A stretch of 64,000 nt of DNA from Hyphomicrobiales bacterium. GTDB lineage: Bacteria; Pseudomonadota; Alphaproteobacteria; Rhizobiales; Rhizobiaceae. Made by a program: the position numbers and the translations under genes. Shown one piece after another: positions 27,156-35,580 of the stretch (its first letter is position 1; every line of letters begins with the position of its first letter). The notes below the pieces were generated by a model, which was not told the origin of the DNA, did not search any database, and saw only the letters and a program-made list of their open reading frames with translations. The DNA lies in assembly GCA_900468285.1 (NCBI GenBank), contig UBTF01000007.1, positions 186,001 through 250,000 of the forward strand, written 5' to 3'.

Positions 27156-27935
27156 TCAATAGCCGCTGGCGGACTTGGCCGGCTCGCCGCCAGCCAGCAC
27201 ATTCATAATGTCATCGAGAATGCCGGATGCACCGAAGCGGAAGGTGGAGGGCATGGCCCAGTTGGGCTGCATGATGGTTTCCGCCAGACGCAGATAAAGC
27301 GTCGCATCTGCAACCGTGCCGATGCCACCTGCGGGCTTGAAGCCGACCTTCTTCTTGCTGTCTCTGATAGCCTGCAGCATGATATCTGCAGCCTCCAGCG
27401 TGGCATTGACCGCGACCTTGCCGGTGGAGGTCTTGATGAAATCCGCACCCTCGGCAATGGCGATTTCGGATGCGCGGCGGATCAGCGCCTTGTCCTTCAA
27501 CTCGCCGGTTTCGATGATGACTTTTAAGAGAACAGGCGCGACGCAGGCCTTGCGAACCGCAGCGACCATTTCGCTGACAGCATTTTCATCGCCTGCGATG
27601 AATTTTCTATAGGGAATGACAAGATCGATTTCATCGGCACCATCGGCAATGGCGCGTTCGGTTTCGCCAACCACGGTTGCCACATCCAGATCGCCCGAGG
27701 GGAAATTGACCACGGTTGCGATGCGGACCGAACGGCTATTGCCAAAGGCGGCGCGGGCCTGAGCTACGAAGCGCGGCCAGATGCAGATGGCGGCTGTTGT
27801 GCCGTATTGCGTATGGGCTTTCTGGCACAGGGCGGCAATCTGCTCCGCCGTGCAGTCTTCCTTTAGATTCGTCAGGTCCAGCAAGGACAAGGCGAGAGCG
27901 GCGGCTTCGCGCGGGCGCTGAAGTTCCATGCTCAA
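27156..27935 (-). CDS. deoC: Deoxyribose-phosphate aldolase
   Basis: DeoC cleaves 2-deoxyribose 5-phosphate into glyceraldehyde 3-phosphate and acetaldehyde. In the 259-residue TIM barrel, LLDLTNLKEDCTAEQI is the start of the fold, VLLKVIIETGELKD and DFIKTSTGKVAVNATLEA carry the catalytic region with the Schiff-base lysine, and KKVGFKPAGGI ends with the second essential lysine. Its start overlaps the phosphorylase gene by four bases. Confidence 0.95.
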   Translation of the reverse strand: MSMELQRPREAAALALSLLDLTNLKEDCTAEQIAALCQKAHTQYGTTAAICIWPRFVAQARAAFGNSRSVRIATVVNFPSGDLDVATVVGETERAIADGADEIDLVIPYRKFIAGDENAVSEMVAAVRKACVAPVLLKVIIETGELKDKALIRRASEIAIAEGADFIKTSTGKVAVNATLEAADIMLQAIRDSKKKVGFKPAGGIGTVADATLYLRLAETIMQPNWAMPSTFRFGASGILDDIMNVLAGGEPAKSASGY

Positions 27936-28732
27936 TTTCCTCCAGAAATCATTTCCGTTAAAATCGCGGCCAGTCTCTTGCCGCCTATGGGCGCCATGTC
28001 TTTGGTTTCTTCATGGCTCAGTTCGGCACCCGTCATTCCGGCACCGTAATTTGTAATAACGGAAGCGGCGGCAACGCGCATCCCGAAAAAGCGCGCAAGG
28101 ATAACTTCCGGCACCGTGGACATGCCCACGGCATCTGCGCCAAGGGTCCGCGCCATGCGGATTTCCGCCGGTGTTTCAAAGCTTGGGCCCGAGAACCACA
28201 TATAGACGCCTGAAAACAGCGGCACCGTGGCGCGGATGGCGGCATTGCGCATCGCAATCGACAGATCCGCATCATAGGCGCTGGTCATGCCGACGAAGCG
28301 TTTGTCGCTTTCTTCGCCGATCAGCGGGTTCATGCCGGAATAGTTGATGTGATCGGTGATCTGCATGACCGAGCCGGGTGGCATGTCCTGCCGCACCGAG
28401 CCTGCAGCGTTTGTGAGAATCAGCGACTGCACGCCGATCCCGGCCAGTGCCTCGATGGCAGGGCGCATGGCATTTGCATTGCCCTGCTCGTAATAATGGA
28501 CGCGACCGGCGAGCATGAGAATGGGCTGTCCGCCAAGATAGCCTGCGACCACCTCTCCCGCATGGCCGGAAACGGCGCTTGCGGGAAAGCCGGGGATCTC
28601 GGCATAGGGAATGCGGATCGGGTCCGTCACCTCATCCACCAGCGAGCCGAGGCCGGAGCCCAGCACGATGGCGGTGCGTGGCATGAGCCCGTTCAGCCTG
28701 TCCACGAGGACGTCGATGATCGCATGATCCAT
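27932..28732 (-). CDS. punA: Purine-nucleoside phosphorylase (trimeric, class II)
   Basis: The ATG at 28732 gives 266 residues. The motif TAIVLGSGLGSLVDEV and GHAGEVVAGYLGGQPILMLAGRVHYYEQG mark the trimeric eukaryotic-like PNP/PunA family rather than hexameric DeoD. TNAAGSVRQDMPPGSVMQITDHINYSG and GVYMWFSGPSFETPAEIRM include the base-binding glutamate and MSTVPEVILAR the ribose site. It phosphorolyses purine (deoxy)nucleosides. The start overlaps the cdd stop (TGATG), and deoC overlaps its stop, so all three are coupled. A longer frame starting at 28972 runs inside cdd and is not used. Confidence 0.92.
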   Translation of the reverse strand: MDHAIIDVLVDRLNGLMPRTAIVLGSGLGSLVDEVTDPIRIPYAEIPGFPASAVSGHAGEVVAGYLGGQPILMLAGRVHYYEQGNANAMRPAIEALAGIGVQSLILTNAAGSVRQDMPPGSVMQITDHINYSGMNPLIGEESDKRFVGMTSAYDADLSIAMRNAAIRATVPLFSGVYMWFSGPSFETPAEIRMARTLGADAVGMSTVPEVILARFFGMRVAAASVITNYGAGMTGAELSHEETKDMAPIGGKRLAAILTEMISGGN

Positions 28733-29121
28733 CAAGGTAACTCTGTCTTGAAGCTGAAGGGCAAAAGCTCGTCCATGGTCATGACCTTCTGCACGCCTGC
28801 CTCGTCGCAGAGGTAAATCTTGGTATCGGCGGAGGCGAATTCCGCAATCTTCTGGCGGCAACCGCCGCAGGGCGGGCAGAGCGCCAGCTTTTCGGCGATG
28901 ACGGCGAGTTCGGTGATCTTTTTTGCCCCGCCCATGATCATGGCGCTGATGGCGGAAGGCTCCGCGCACCACCCTTGAGGAAAGGACAGGTTCTCGATAT
29001 TGGCGCCCTTGTAGATTTTGCCGTCTTCAGCGCGGATGGCAGCACCCACTGGGAATTTGGAATAGGGAGCATGGGCAAAGGCCATGGCCTCGCGGGCTGC
29101 CTCGAACAATTCGTGCGACAT
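28732..29121 (-). CDS. cdd: Cytidine deaminase
   Basis: Cdd deaminates cytidine and deoxycytidine to uridine forms. The 129-residue protein is the small tetrameric type. PYSKFPVGAAIRAEDGKIYKGANIEN holds the substrate loop, and the zinc site is Cys in WCAEPSA plus the two cysteines in CPPCGGCRQ; the Glu after Cys-Ala is the catalytic proton shuttle. The residue after that Glu is Pro, where tetrameric enzymes such as the B. subtilis one have Arg (CAER). It is the first enzyme gene after the importer genes. Confidence 0.93.
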   Translation of the reverse strand: MSHELFEAAREAMAFAHAPYSKFPVGAAIRAEDGKIYKGANIENLSFPQGWCAEPSAISAMIMGGAKKITELAVIAEKLALCPPCGGCRQKIAEFASADTKIYLCDEAGVQKVMTMDELLPFSFKTELP

Positions 29122-29124
29122 GGT

Positions 29125-30096
29125 TTAACGCTCCTTCGTATAGGCAACGCCACCGGCCTTTGGCGGCTTGGCAACGCCGATGAAACCGGCAAGCAGGATG
29201 CAGGTGAGGATATAGGGCAGCGCCTGGAAAATCTGCACCGGCACTTCACCGATGCCGGGAATGGCCTTGCCCTGCATGAAGTTGGCGACCGCATCCAGAA
29301 AACCGAAGAGCAGGCAGGCGAACATGACCGGCACCGGCTTCCATTTGGCAAAGATCAGGGCCGCGAGCGCGATATAGCCCTTTCCCGCCGACATGTTGGC
29401 GATGAAGGCTGCAGACTGTGCAACAGCCAGATAGGTTCCAGCAAAGCCGCAGAGGAAACCGGCGACGATAACGGCGCGGAAGCGCATCCATGTCACCGAA
29501 ATGCCTGCGGTATCGACAGCGCCCGGATTTTCACCCACGGCGCGCAGGCGAAGGCCAAAGCGTGTGCGGTAGAGAACCCACCAGGAAATCGGCACGGCGA
29601 TGAAGGCGAGATAGGTGAGGATATTGTTGCCGGAGATGACATTGGCATAGAGCGGGCCGATGAAGGGTATCTCGCGCATGGCATCCACGCCCGGCAGAAT
29701 GATGGGCGTGAAGCGGCCCTGTCCGGGTATCTGCGGTGTGCGTCCGCCCTGCCCGAACCATGCCTGACCCAGCACGACGGTGAGACCGGCGGCGACGAAA
29801 TTGAGCGCAACGCCGGAGACGATCTGGTTGCCGCGATTGGTGATGACGGCAAAGCCATGCACCAGCGAAAAGAAAATGGACACGCCGATACCGGCGGCAA
29901 GACCTGCCCATGGATCAGCCGTGATGTAGGCCACGCAGGCGGATGCGAAGGCAGCGGCCAGCATTTTGCCTTCAAGGCCGATGTCGAACACACCGGCACG
30001 TTCCGAAAACAGACCGGCTAGAGCTGTAAACAGCAGCGGAATGGTCAGGCGCACGGTCGAACCGAGAATGCTGACCAGCATATCGAAGGTTTCCAT
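29125..30096 (-). CDS. Nucleoside ABC transporter permease (second permease)
   Basis: The 323-residue protein has eight or more hydrophobic segments and belongs to the BPD_transp_2 permease family of BMP-type nucleoside importers (the NupQ/YufQ position). The motif TALAGLFSERAGVFDIGLEGKML near the N-terminus and GLRLRAVGENPGAVDTAGISV, the EAA-like loop that docks on the ATPase, are typical. It lies six bases downstream of the first permease gene and three upstream of cdd. Confidence 0.9.
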   Translation of the reverse strand: METFDMLVSILGSTVRLTIPLLFTALAGLFSERAGVFDIGLEGKMLAAAFASACVAYITADPWAGLAAGIGVSIFFSLVHGFAVITNRGNQIVSGVALNFVAAGLTVVLGQAWFGQGGRTPQIPGQGRFTPIILPGVDAMREIPFIGPLYANVISGNNILTYLAFIAVPISWWVLYRTRFGLRLRAVGENPGAVDTAGISVTWMRFRAVIVAGFLCGFAGTYLAVAQSAAFIANMSAGKGYIALAALIFAKWKPVPVMFACLLFGFLDAVANFMQGKAIPGIGEVPVQIFQALPYILTCILLAGFIGVAKPPKAGGVAYTKER

Positions 30097-30101
30097 GGGC
30101 C

Positions 30102-31205
30102 TTACCTCTTCACAAATTGTTGGTAGATCCGCACCACGGCGGGGCGGTACATATATTCGAGCGCGCCTGCAAACAGGATGACGAGACCTTGGATCACGAC
30201 GATCATTTCGCGGGTGATATTGGGCATTTCGAACGAAAGATCGGCACCGCCCTGATAGAGAATGCCGAAGAGAAGCGCCGCAAAGACGATGCCGAGCGGA
30301 TGGCTGCGGCCCATGAGCGACACGGCAATGCCGACGAAGCCTGCACCGCCGACAAATTCCACCTGCAACCGTGCCGATGCCCCCATGACCGGGTTCAGCG
30401 CCATCATGCCCGCCAGACCGCCTGAAATCAGCATGGCGATGATGACGGTGCGCGAATAGGGAATGCCGGCATAGACCGCAGCTGACGGGCTGATGCCGAG
30501 CGTGCGCATCTCATAACCGAGCTTCGTGCGCCAGATGAGCACCCAGACGAGAAAGGCAGCAACCAGCGCGATGATGAAGGAGACGTTGAACGGTGCCGGA
30601 CCGAGCTTGAGGCCGAACATCGCCATCAACCAGTCCAGCTTGGGCAATTGGCCGCCGGGCAGGAAGGTGCGGGTTTCCGGCGCCATTTTGCCGGGCACGA
30701 TGAAGACGTTGACCAGCAGGTAGACCATCAAGGCGGCTGCGATGAAGTTGAACATGATGGTGGTGATGACGACGTGGCTGCCCCGTTTTGCCTGAAGCCA
30801 GCCCGGAATGAAGGCCCATGCCGCCCCAAAGAGCGCCGCGCCGATGACGGCGAAGGGCATGGTGACATACCACGGCACGTAACGATCCAGCGCCAGCGCC
30901 ACCATGGCAGCGCCAAGGCCGCCAATATAGGCCTGACCTTCTGAGCCGATATTGAAGAGGCCCGCATGAAAGGCGACCGCCACCGACAGGCCGGTGAAAA
31001 TAAAGCTGGTGGTGTAAAACAGGGTAAAGCCAATGGCGTCACCTCGGCCCAGCGAACCCTCGATCAAAAGCCGCAATGCTGCAAAAGGATTTTCGCCAAT
31101 ACCCCACACGACAAGGCCGGAGATGAAAAAGGCGGTGACGATGTTCAGGAACGGCAGAAGGCCGTAGCTGATCCAGTTGGGAAGGGGGACGGAAGCTGTA
31201 CTCAT
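30102..31205 (-). CDS. Nucleoside ABC transporter permease (first permease)
   Basis: This 367-residue permease (NupP/YufP position) has a longer N-terminus and about ten membrane segments. Family stretches are FIFTGLSVAVAFHAGLFNIGSEGQAY and YEMRTLGISPSAAVYAGIPY, the cytoplasmic loop facing the ATPase. It pairs with the downstream permease as a heterodimeric channel. Confidence 0.9.
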   Translation of the reverse strand: MSTASVPLPNWISYGLLPFLNIVTAFFISGLVVWGIGENPFAALRLLIEGSLGRGDAIGFTLFYTTSFIFTGLSVAVAFHAGLFNIGSEGQAYIGGLGAAMVALALDRYVPWYVTMPFAVIGAALFGAAWAFIPGWLQAKRGSHVVITTIMFNFIAAALMVYLLVNVFIVPGKMAPETRTFLPGGQLPKLDWLMAMFGLKLGPAPFNVSFIIALVAAFLVWVLIWRTKLGYEMRTLGISPSAAVYAGIPYSRTVIIAMLISGGLAGMMALNPVMGASARLQVEFVGGAGFVGIAVSLMGRSHPLGIVFAALLFGILYQGGADLSFEMPNITREMIVVIQGLVILFAGALEYMYRPAVVRIYQQFVKR

Positions 31206-31224
31206 GAGCTTTTAAGCCTTTGCC

Positions 31225-32736
31225 TTATGCGGCGATGCCGGCCATCATCAGGCCAAGCGTTTGTTCTTCGGCTTCCGCCGTTTTTTCTCCGACGACGCGG
31301 CCCGCGAACATGACCAGAATGCGGTCCGACAGCGAGCGGATTTCATCGAGCTCCACCGAAACCAGCAGAATGGCCTTGCCCGCATCGCGCATCTCGATGA
31401 TGCGGCGATGGATGAATTCGATGGCGCCGATATCCACGCCGCGCGTCGGCTGGCCGATGATCAGCATCTTGGGATCGCGTTCGATTTCACGCGCAACGAC
31501 GATCTTCTGCTGATTGCCACCGGAGAAATTGGCGGTCTTCAGACGGGCATTGGGCGGGCGAATATCATACTTCTCGATCTTCTCGATGGCATCCTTGCGG
31601 ATGGCTTCGGGGCTGAGGAACATGCCTTTGCCGTAGCGGTCATCGCGGTGATAGCCGAGAATGGAGTTCTCATATTCCTCAAACTTCAGGACCAGCCCCA
31701 TATGGTGGCGGTCTTCGGGAATATGGGCAAGGCCGAGCTTGCGCAGGATGGCGGGATCGACCTTATCGACCGTCTTGCCGCCCATGAGGATTTCCCCGGA
31801 ATGGGGCTTGCGAATGCCCGCAATGGCTTCCAGCAGTTCCGACTGGCCGTTGCCGGCAACGCCCGCAATGCCGACGATTTCGCCTGCGCGCACATCAAAG
31901 GACACGTCATCCACCATGGTCACGCCACGGCTGTCCTTGACGGTGAGGTTGCGGACCGAAAACAGCACCTCGCCCGGATTGGCTTCGCCCTTTTCCACGC
32001 GCAGAAGCACGCGGCGACCGACCATCAGTTCGGCCAGTTCCTCGACTGTCGTTTCAGACGTCTTGCGGGTCGCCACCATTTCGCCGCGGCGCATGACCGA
32101 GACTTCATCGGTAATGGCCATGATTTCGCGCAGCTTGTGGGTGATGAGAATGACGGTCTTGCCCTGATCCCTGAGAACGCTGAGGATCTTGAACAGGTGA
32201 TCGGCTTCGGCGGGCGTCAAAACGCCGGTGGGCTCATCCAGAATGAGGATTTCAGCGCCGCGATACATGGCTTTGAGAATTTCCACGCGCTGCTGCAGGC
32301 CAACGGGCAGATCCTCGATGATGGCATCGGGGTTGACCTCAAGGCCATATTCATCTTCCAGCCGCTTCAGTTCCTTACGGGTCGCAGCTGTGCCCTTGGC
32401 CAACAGCGCGCCACCTTCGGCACCCAGCATGATGTTTTCCAGCACCGAGAAATTCTCGACCAGCATGAAGTGCTGATGCACCATGCCGATGCCGGCATCG
32501 ATGGCGGCCTGGCTATCCTTGATGTTGACGGGCTTGCCATCAATGCGGATTTCACCGGAATCGGCCTGATAGAAGCCGTAGAGGATCGACATCAAGGTCG
32601 ATTTCCCCGCCCCGTTTTCCCCGATGATGCCGTGGATGGTGCCCTTGGCAACGGTGAGATTGATATTCTTGTTGGCGTGCACGGTGCCGAATTTTTTATC
32701 GATACCGACAAGCTCGATTGCAGGTTCCATCGTCAA
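31225..32736 (-). CDS. Nucleoside ABC transporter ATPase, two ABC domains
   Basis: The 503-residue protein has two ABC domains in tandem, like RbsA/NupO. Domain 1 has Walker A GENGAGKSTLM (about 37-47), signature LPVGLQQRVEILKAMY and Walker B ILILDEPTGVLTP. Domain 2 has the weaker P-loop GVAGNGQSELLEAI (no Lys), signature FSGGNQQKIVVAREI and MLIIGQPTRGVD. The degenerate second P-loop is normal for this family. It lies between the binding-protein gene and the permeases. Confidence 0.92.
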   Translation of the reverse strand: MTMEPAIELVGIDKKFGTVHANKNINLTVAKGTIHGIIGENGAGKSTLMSILYGFYQADSGEIRIDGKPVNIKDSQAAIDAGIGMVHQHFMLVENFSVLENIMLGAEGGALLAKGTAATRKELKRLEDEYGLEVNPDAIIEDLPVGLQQRVEILKAMYRGAEILILDEPTGVLTPAEADHLFKILSVLRDQGKTVILITHKLREIMAITDEVSVMRRGEMVATRKTSETTVEELAELMVGRRVLLRVEKGEANPGEVLFSVRNLTVKDSRGVTMVDDVSFDVRAGEIVGIAGVAGNGQSELLEAIAGIRKPHSGEILMGGKTVDKVDPAILRKLGLAHIPEDRHHMGLVLKFEEYENSILGYHRDDRYGKGMFLSPEAIRKDAIEKIEKYDIRPPNARLKTANFSGGNQQKIVVAREIERDPKMLIIGQPTRGVDIGAIEFIHRRIIEMRDAGKAILLVSVELDEIRSLSDRILVMFAGRVVGEKTAEAEEQTLGLMMAGIAA

Positions 32737-32811
32737 CCCAAACTCTCCGGAGGCTGGATATGAAAAGGGCGCAACGCGAAATTCGCGATGCGCCCTGATC
32801 CATAAATCACA

Positions 32812-33804
32812 TCACTTTGGGCAAGAATTGTCCGACATATAGTCGTGGACCTTGACCGTACCAGCAACGATGTCAGCCTTTGCCTTGTCAACAGCAGCCA
32901 TCATTTCCGGCGTGATCAGCGCCTTGTTGTTGTCGTCGAGCGCATAGGCAACGCCGTCTTCCTTGACGCCCAGCGACGTGACGCCACCGGTGAACTTGTC
33001 GTCCTTGGTATCCTTGAAGGCGTTGTAAACGGCGAGATCAACACGCTTGACCATGGAGGTCAGTACCGAGCCTGGATGCAGGTGGTTCTGGTTGGAATCC
33101 ACGCCGATGGAGAATTTCTTGTTGTCGGCGGCGGTCTGGAGAACGCCGAGGCCGGTTGCGCCTGCTGCCGCGTAAATGACGTCTGCGCCCTGATCGAGCT
33201 GGTTCTTGGTCAGCTCACCACCGCGAACCGGGTCGTTCCATGCAGCGCCGGTTGTGCCGGTCATGTTCTGGAAGACTTCGATCTTGGCGTTTGCAGCCTT
33301 GGCGCCCTGGGCGTAGCCGCAGGCGAACTTGCGGATGAGCGGAATGTCCATGCCGCCGATGAAGCCGACCTTGCCGGTCTTGGATGCCATGCCAGCCAGA
33401 AGACCGACGAGGTAGGAACCTTCTTCTTCCTTGTAGACGACGGAGCGCACATTCGGCAGCTCAACGACGGAGTCGACAATGACGAACTTGGTGTCAGGGA
33501 ATTCTGCTGCGACCTTTTCCATGGCCGACGTCCAGGCGAAGGAGACTGCGACAACCGGGTTGAAACCACGGCTTGCGAAGTTGCGGATCGCCTGCTCGCC
33601 CTGCGTATCGCTGGTCGGCTCGAAATCGCGATATTCGGTGCCCGTTTCTGCCTTGAACTTCTCGGCGCCTGCGGCAGCGGCCTCGTTGAACGATTTATCG
33701 AACTTGCCACCCGTGCCGTAGACCAGCGCAGGCTTGATATCCGCAGCCAAAGCGGAAGCCGACATCGCGGCAAGCGCGAAAAGCGTCAGAAGGGATTTTT
33801 TCAT
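32812..33804 (-). CDS. BMP-family substrate-binding protein, nucleoside importer
   Basis: The 330-residue lipoprotein-like or periplasmic protein starts with a signal peptide (KKSLLTLFALAAMSASALAAD, cleavage after about residue 20). There is no lipobox cysteine. BMP/PnrA family blocks are GGKFDKSFNEAAAAGAEKFK, EEGSYLVGLLAGMASKTGKVGFIGGMDIPLIRKFACGY and GADVIYAAAGATGLGV. PnrA-type proteins bind purine nucleosides, and the cotranscribed cdd, phosphorylase and deo genes fit that. It is the first gene of the operon. The 295-bp gap upstream contains the presumed promoter, a tandem ACCGGGT repeat with an A-run at 33938-33957, and the msrA terminator. Confidence 0.9.
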   Translation of the reverse strand: MKKSLLTLFALAAMSASALAADIKPALVYGTGGKFDKSFNEAAAAGAEKFKAETGTEYRDFEPTSDTQGEQAIRNFASRGFNPVVAVSFAWTSAMEKVAAEFPDTKFVIVDSVVELPNVRSVVYKEEEGSYLVGLLAGMASKTGKVGFIGGMDIPLIRKFACGYAQGAKAANAKIEVFQNMTGTTGAAWNDPVRGGELTKNQLDQGADVIYAAAGATGLGVLQTAADNKKFSIGVDSNQNHLHPGSVLTSMVKRVDLAVYNAFKDTKDDKFTGGVTSLGVKEDGVAYALDDNNKALITPEMMAAVDKAKADIVAGTVKVHDYMSDNSCPK

Positions 33805-34040
33805 TGTGCAGCCCTGTTGTTACAGTTTGATTTTTTAAAAGGGTCCTCCCGCAAGCCCTGCTACGGGCATGTCTGCGGAACTGCCAGCCTTTTCCAGACT
33901 GTGCGTAAGGATATCCTTGCACGGCTGCAAGAAAAATTCACCCGGTTTTTTTGACCCGGTGGAAAAACTGTGAACTGCGCAATTTTGCGGCAAGTGCGAC
34001 TACGATCAGCAGGCAAACGCCGCAGGAAAATGCAAAACAA

Positions 34041-34070
34041 CGCCCGCCATCTTTCAAGATGAGCGGGCGT
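34041..34070 (-). terminator. Terminator of msrA
   Basis: CGCCCGC-ATCTT (34041-34054) pairs with AAGAT-GCGGGCG (34056-34069 region) with one or two mismatches; on the minus strand it is followed by GTTGTTTTGC, a T-rich tail. It is about 30 bp past the msrA stop. Confidence 0.75.
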
Positions 34071-34099
34071 TGCAGGGTCTATCTTAAGCGTGCGAACGT

Positions 34100-34750
34100 T
34101 CAGCCGATATTGCAGCTGACGCCGGTACCCCGCAGGCCGCAGTAACCACCGGGATTTTTCGCCAGATATTGCTGATGATAATCTTCGGCGTAATAGAAGA
34201 TATCGAGCGGCTCGATTTCCGTGGTGATGTCCGGGCGGTGGCCTGCGGCCTTCAGCGCCTGCTGGAACGTGTCCCGCGCCGCCTTGGCTTCGATAAGCTG
34301 GGCATCGCTGGTGGTGTAGATCACCGACCGATATGTGGTGCCGACATCATTGCCCTGGCGCATGCCCTGCGTGGGATCATGCTCTTCGAAGAAGGTCTTG
34401 AGCAGCGCGGCGAGAGAGACCTTGGCGGGGTCATAGACGACCTTGACCACTTCCGCATGACCGGTCAGTCCCGTGGTGGTTTCCTGATAGGTCGGGTTGC
34501 GGGTGATGCCACCGGAATATCCAACAGCCGTGACAAAGACGCCCGGCGTCTGCCAGAACAGGCGCTCGGCTCCCCAGAAGCAACCCATGCCGAGATAGAT
34601 CGTCTCGAGATTGTCGGCATAGGGGCCTTTCAGCGGATTGCCGTTTACGAAGTGGTATTCCGGAACGGGCAGCGCCTCATCCCGGCCGGGATAGGCGGTT
34701 TGCGGCGTCGGCATGGTGGTTTTCTTGGACAGGGTATCAAATCCGAACAT
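34100..34750 (-). CDS. msrA: Peptide methionine sulfoxide reductase MsrA
   Basis: MsrA reduces methionine-S-sulfoxide in proteins. The ATG at 34750 gives 216 residues; an open frame continues upstream but overlaps another gene. The catalytic Cys57 is in [15 protein letters not shown], followed by [15 protein letters not shown] and [34 protein letters not shown] near the end carries the recycling cysteine region; a final Cys is in GVSCNIG. It has its own terminator. Confidence 0.95.
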   Translation of the reverse strand: MFGFDTLSKKTTMPTPQTAYPGRDEALPVPEYHFVNGNPLKGPYADNLETIYLGMGCFWGAERLFWQTPGVFVTAVGYSGGITRNPTYQETTTGLTGHAEVVKVVYDPAKVSLAALLKTFFEEHDPTQGMRQGNDVGTTYRSVIYTTSDAQLIEAKAARDTFQQALKAAGHRPDITTEIEPLDIFYYAEDYHQQYLAKNPGGYCGLRGTGVSCNIG

Positions 34751-34818
34751 TGCATTCTCCTTGCGGCCCGCATCAGACCGCCATCTGGTTTCTGCATCAT
34801 GCGCGTGACGGAATGGTA

Positions 34819-35136
34819 TCAGGCGGAAAAGCGGCCCATGACCCTGCGCTTCCTGTACCCGACCATCCAGCACAGGAGGGAAAGGGCCAGCAGAAGTGCG
34901 AAGGCGGGAACCGCAGACAGGGCAATTTCGACCCAACGCCACGCTTCGGGATGAATATAGTGAGCGACAAGCCCTTCTGCCATGGCAGGCGACGCAGGAA
35001 AAATTTTCGCCCAGACATCCTGCACACTCAGCAAATCGACAGACGAGGTGGAGACCGAACGCACCGAATCCAGAACGCCGACACCGACGGCCGCAGCCAG
35101 AAAGACGAAACTGATGAACCGGAATACAGCTTTCAC
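34819..35136 (-). CDS. Small two-helix membrane protein, unknown function
   Basis: The best start is a GTG at 35136, preceded by GGGAGAA at a normal distance; a longer frame from 35247 lacks a good site. The 105-residue protein has hydrophobic segments at about 5-22 and 70-92, with a periplasmic-looking loop ([13 protein letters not shown]-like region: [16 protein letters not shown]) and a basic C-terminus ([11 protein letters not shown]). I do not recognise it beyond resemblance to small hypothetical proteins. It is 68 bp upstream of msrA and may be cotranscribed. Confidence 0.65.
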   Translation of the reverse strand: MKAVFRFISFVFLAAAVGVGVLDSVRSVSTSSVDLLSVQDVWAKIFPASPAMAEGLVAHYIHPEAWRWVEIALSAVPAFALLLALSLLCWMVGYRKRRVMGRFSA

Positions 35137-35369
35137 AACACATTCTCCCGATTTCTGCGCAGCTTGATGCCTTAAGGAACGCATCATTTGCGCCCGCATC
35201 ATGACCGTTGGATAAAGCGCTGAACGACGCTTTGCAATCGCGCCCACATGAAGGATTTATTGCACAAATAAAAAAACTCTCAGATTCGGGTTGATCGCCG
35301 CGAATTCATCGGTATATATCGCGCCGTTCCAGTGATTTGCAGTTTTCCCAAACATGCAGACGTTTAGAC

Positions 35370-35459
35370 GGACAGGTGGCCGAGTGGTTTAAGGCGCACG
35401 CCTGGAACGCGTGTGTGCGTGAAAGCGTACCGTGGGTTCGAATCCCACCCTGTCCGCCA
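35370..35459 (+). tRNA. tRNA-Ser (anticodon GGA)
   Basis: The 90-nt sequence folds as a class II tRNA. The acceptor strands are GGACAGG and CCTGTCC, followed by the discriminator G and an encoded CCA. The anticodon loop reads CTGGAAC (anticodon GGA, reading UCC/UCU), the variable arm is long as in serine tRNAs, and GGTTCGAATCC is the T arm. Accessory-looking genes follow it, so it could serve as an integration site, though no repeated 3' end is visible within the next kilobases. Confidence 0.95.
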
Positions 35460-35580
35460 TCCTTTTCCCTGACTCTCCCTATATCGGACGCCGTCCACCC
35501 CCCTGCTTCACAAGGCATGGTCCCAACTGGCTATTCTGGCTTCTGGCCCGAAGCTTCACAGCAGTCAGGAGGCAGTGCAG

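Noticed and set aside
28733-28972. Longer purine-nucleoside phosphorylase starting within cdd
   Set aside because: The added 80 residues are the out-of-frame reading of cdd and are Arg-rich without family similarity.
34751-35143. N-terminal extension of MsrA by about 130 codons
   Set aside because: The extension overlaps the small membrane-protein gene in another frame and has no MsrA similarity; the ATG at 34750 gives the normal length.
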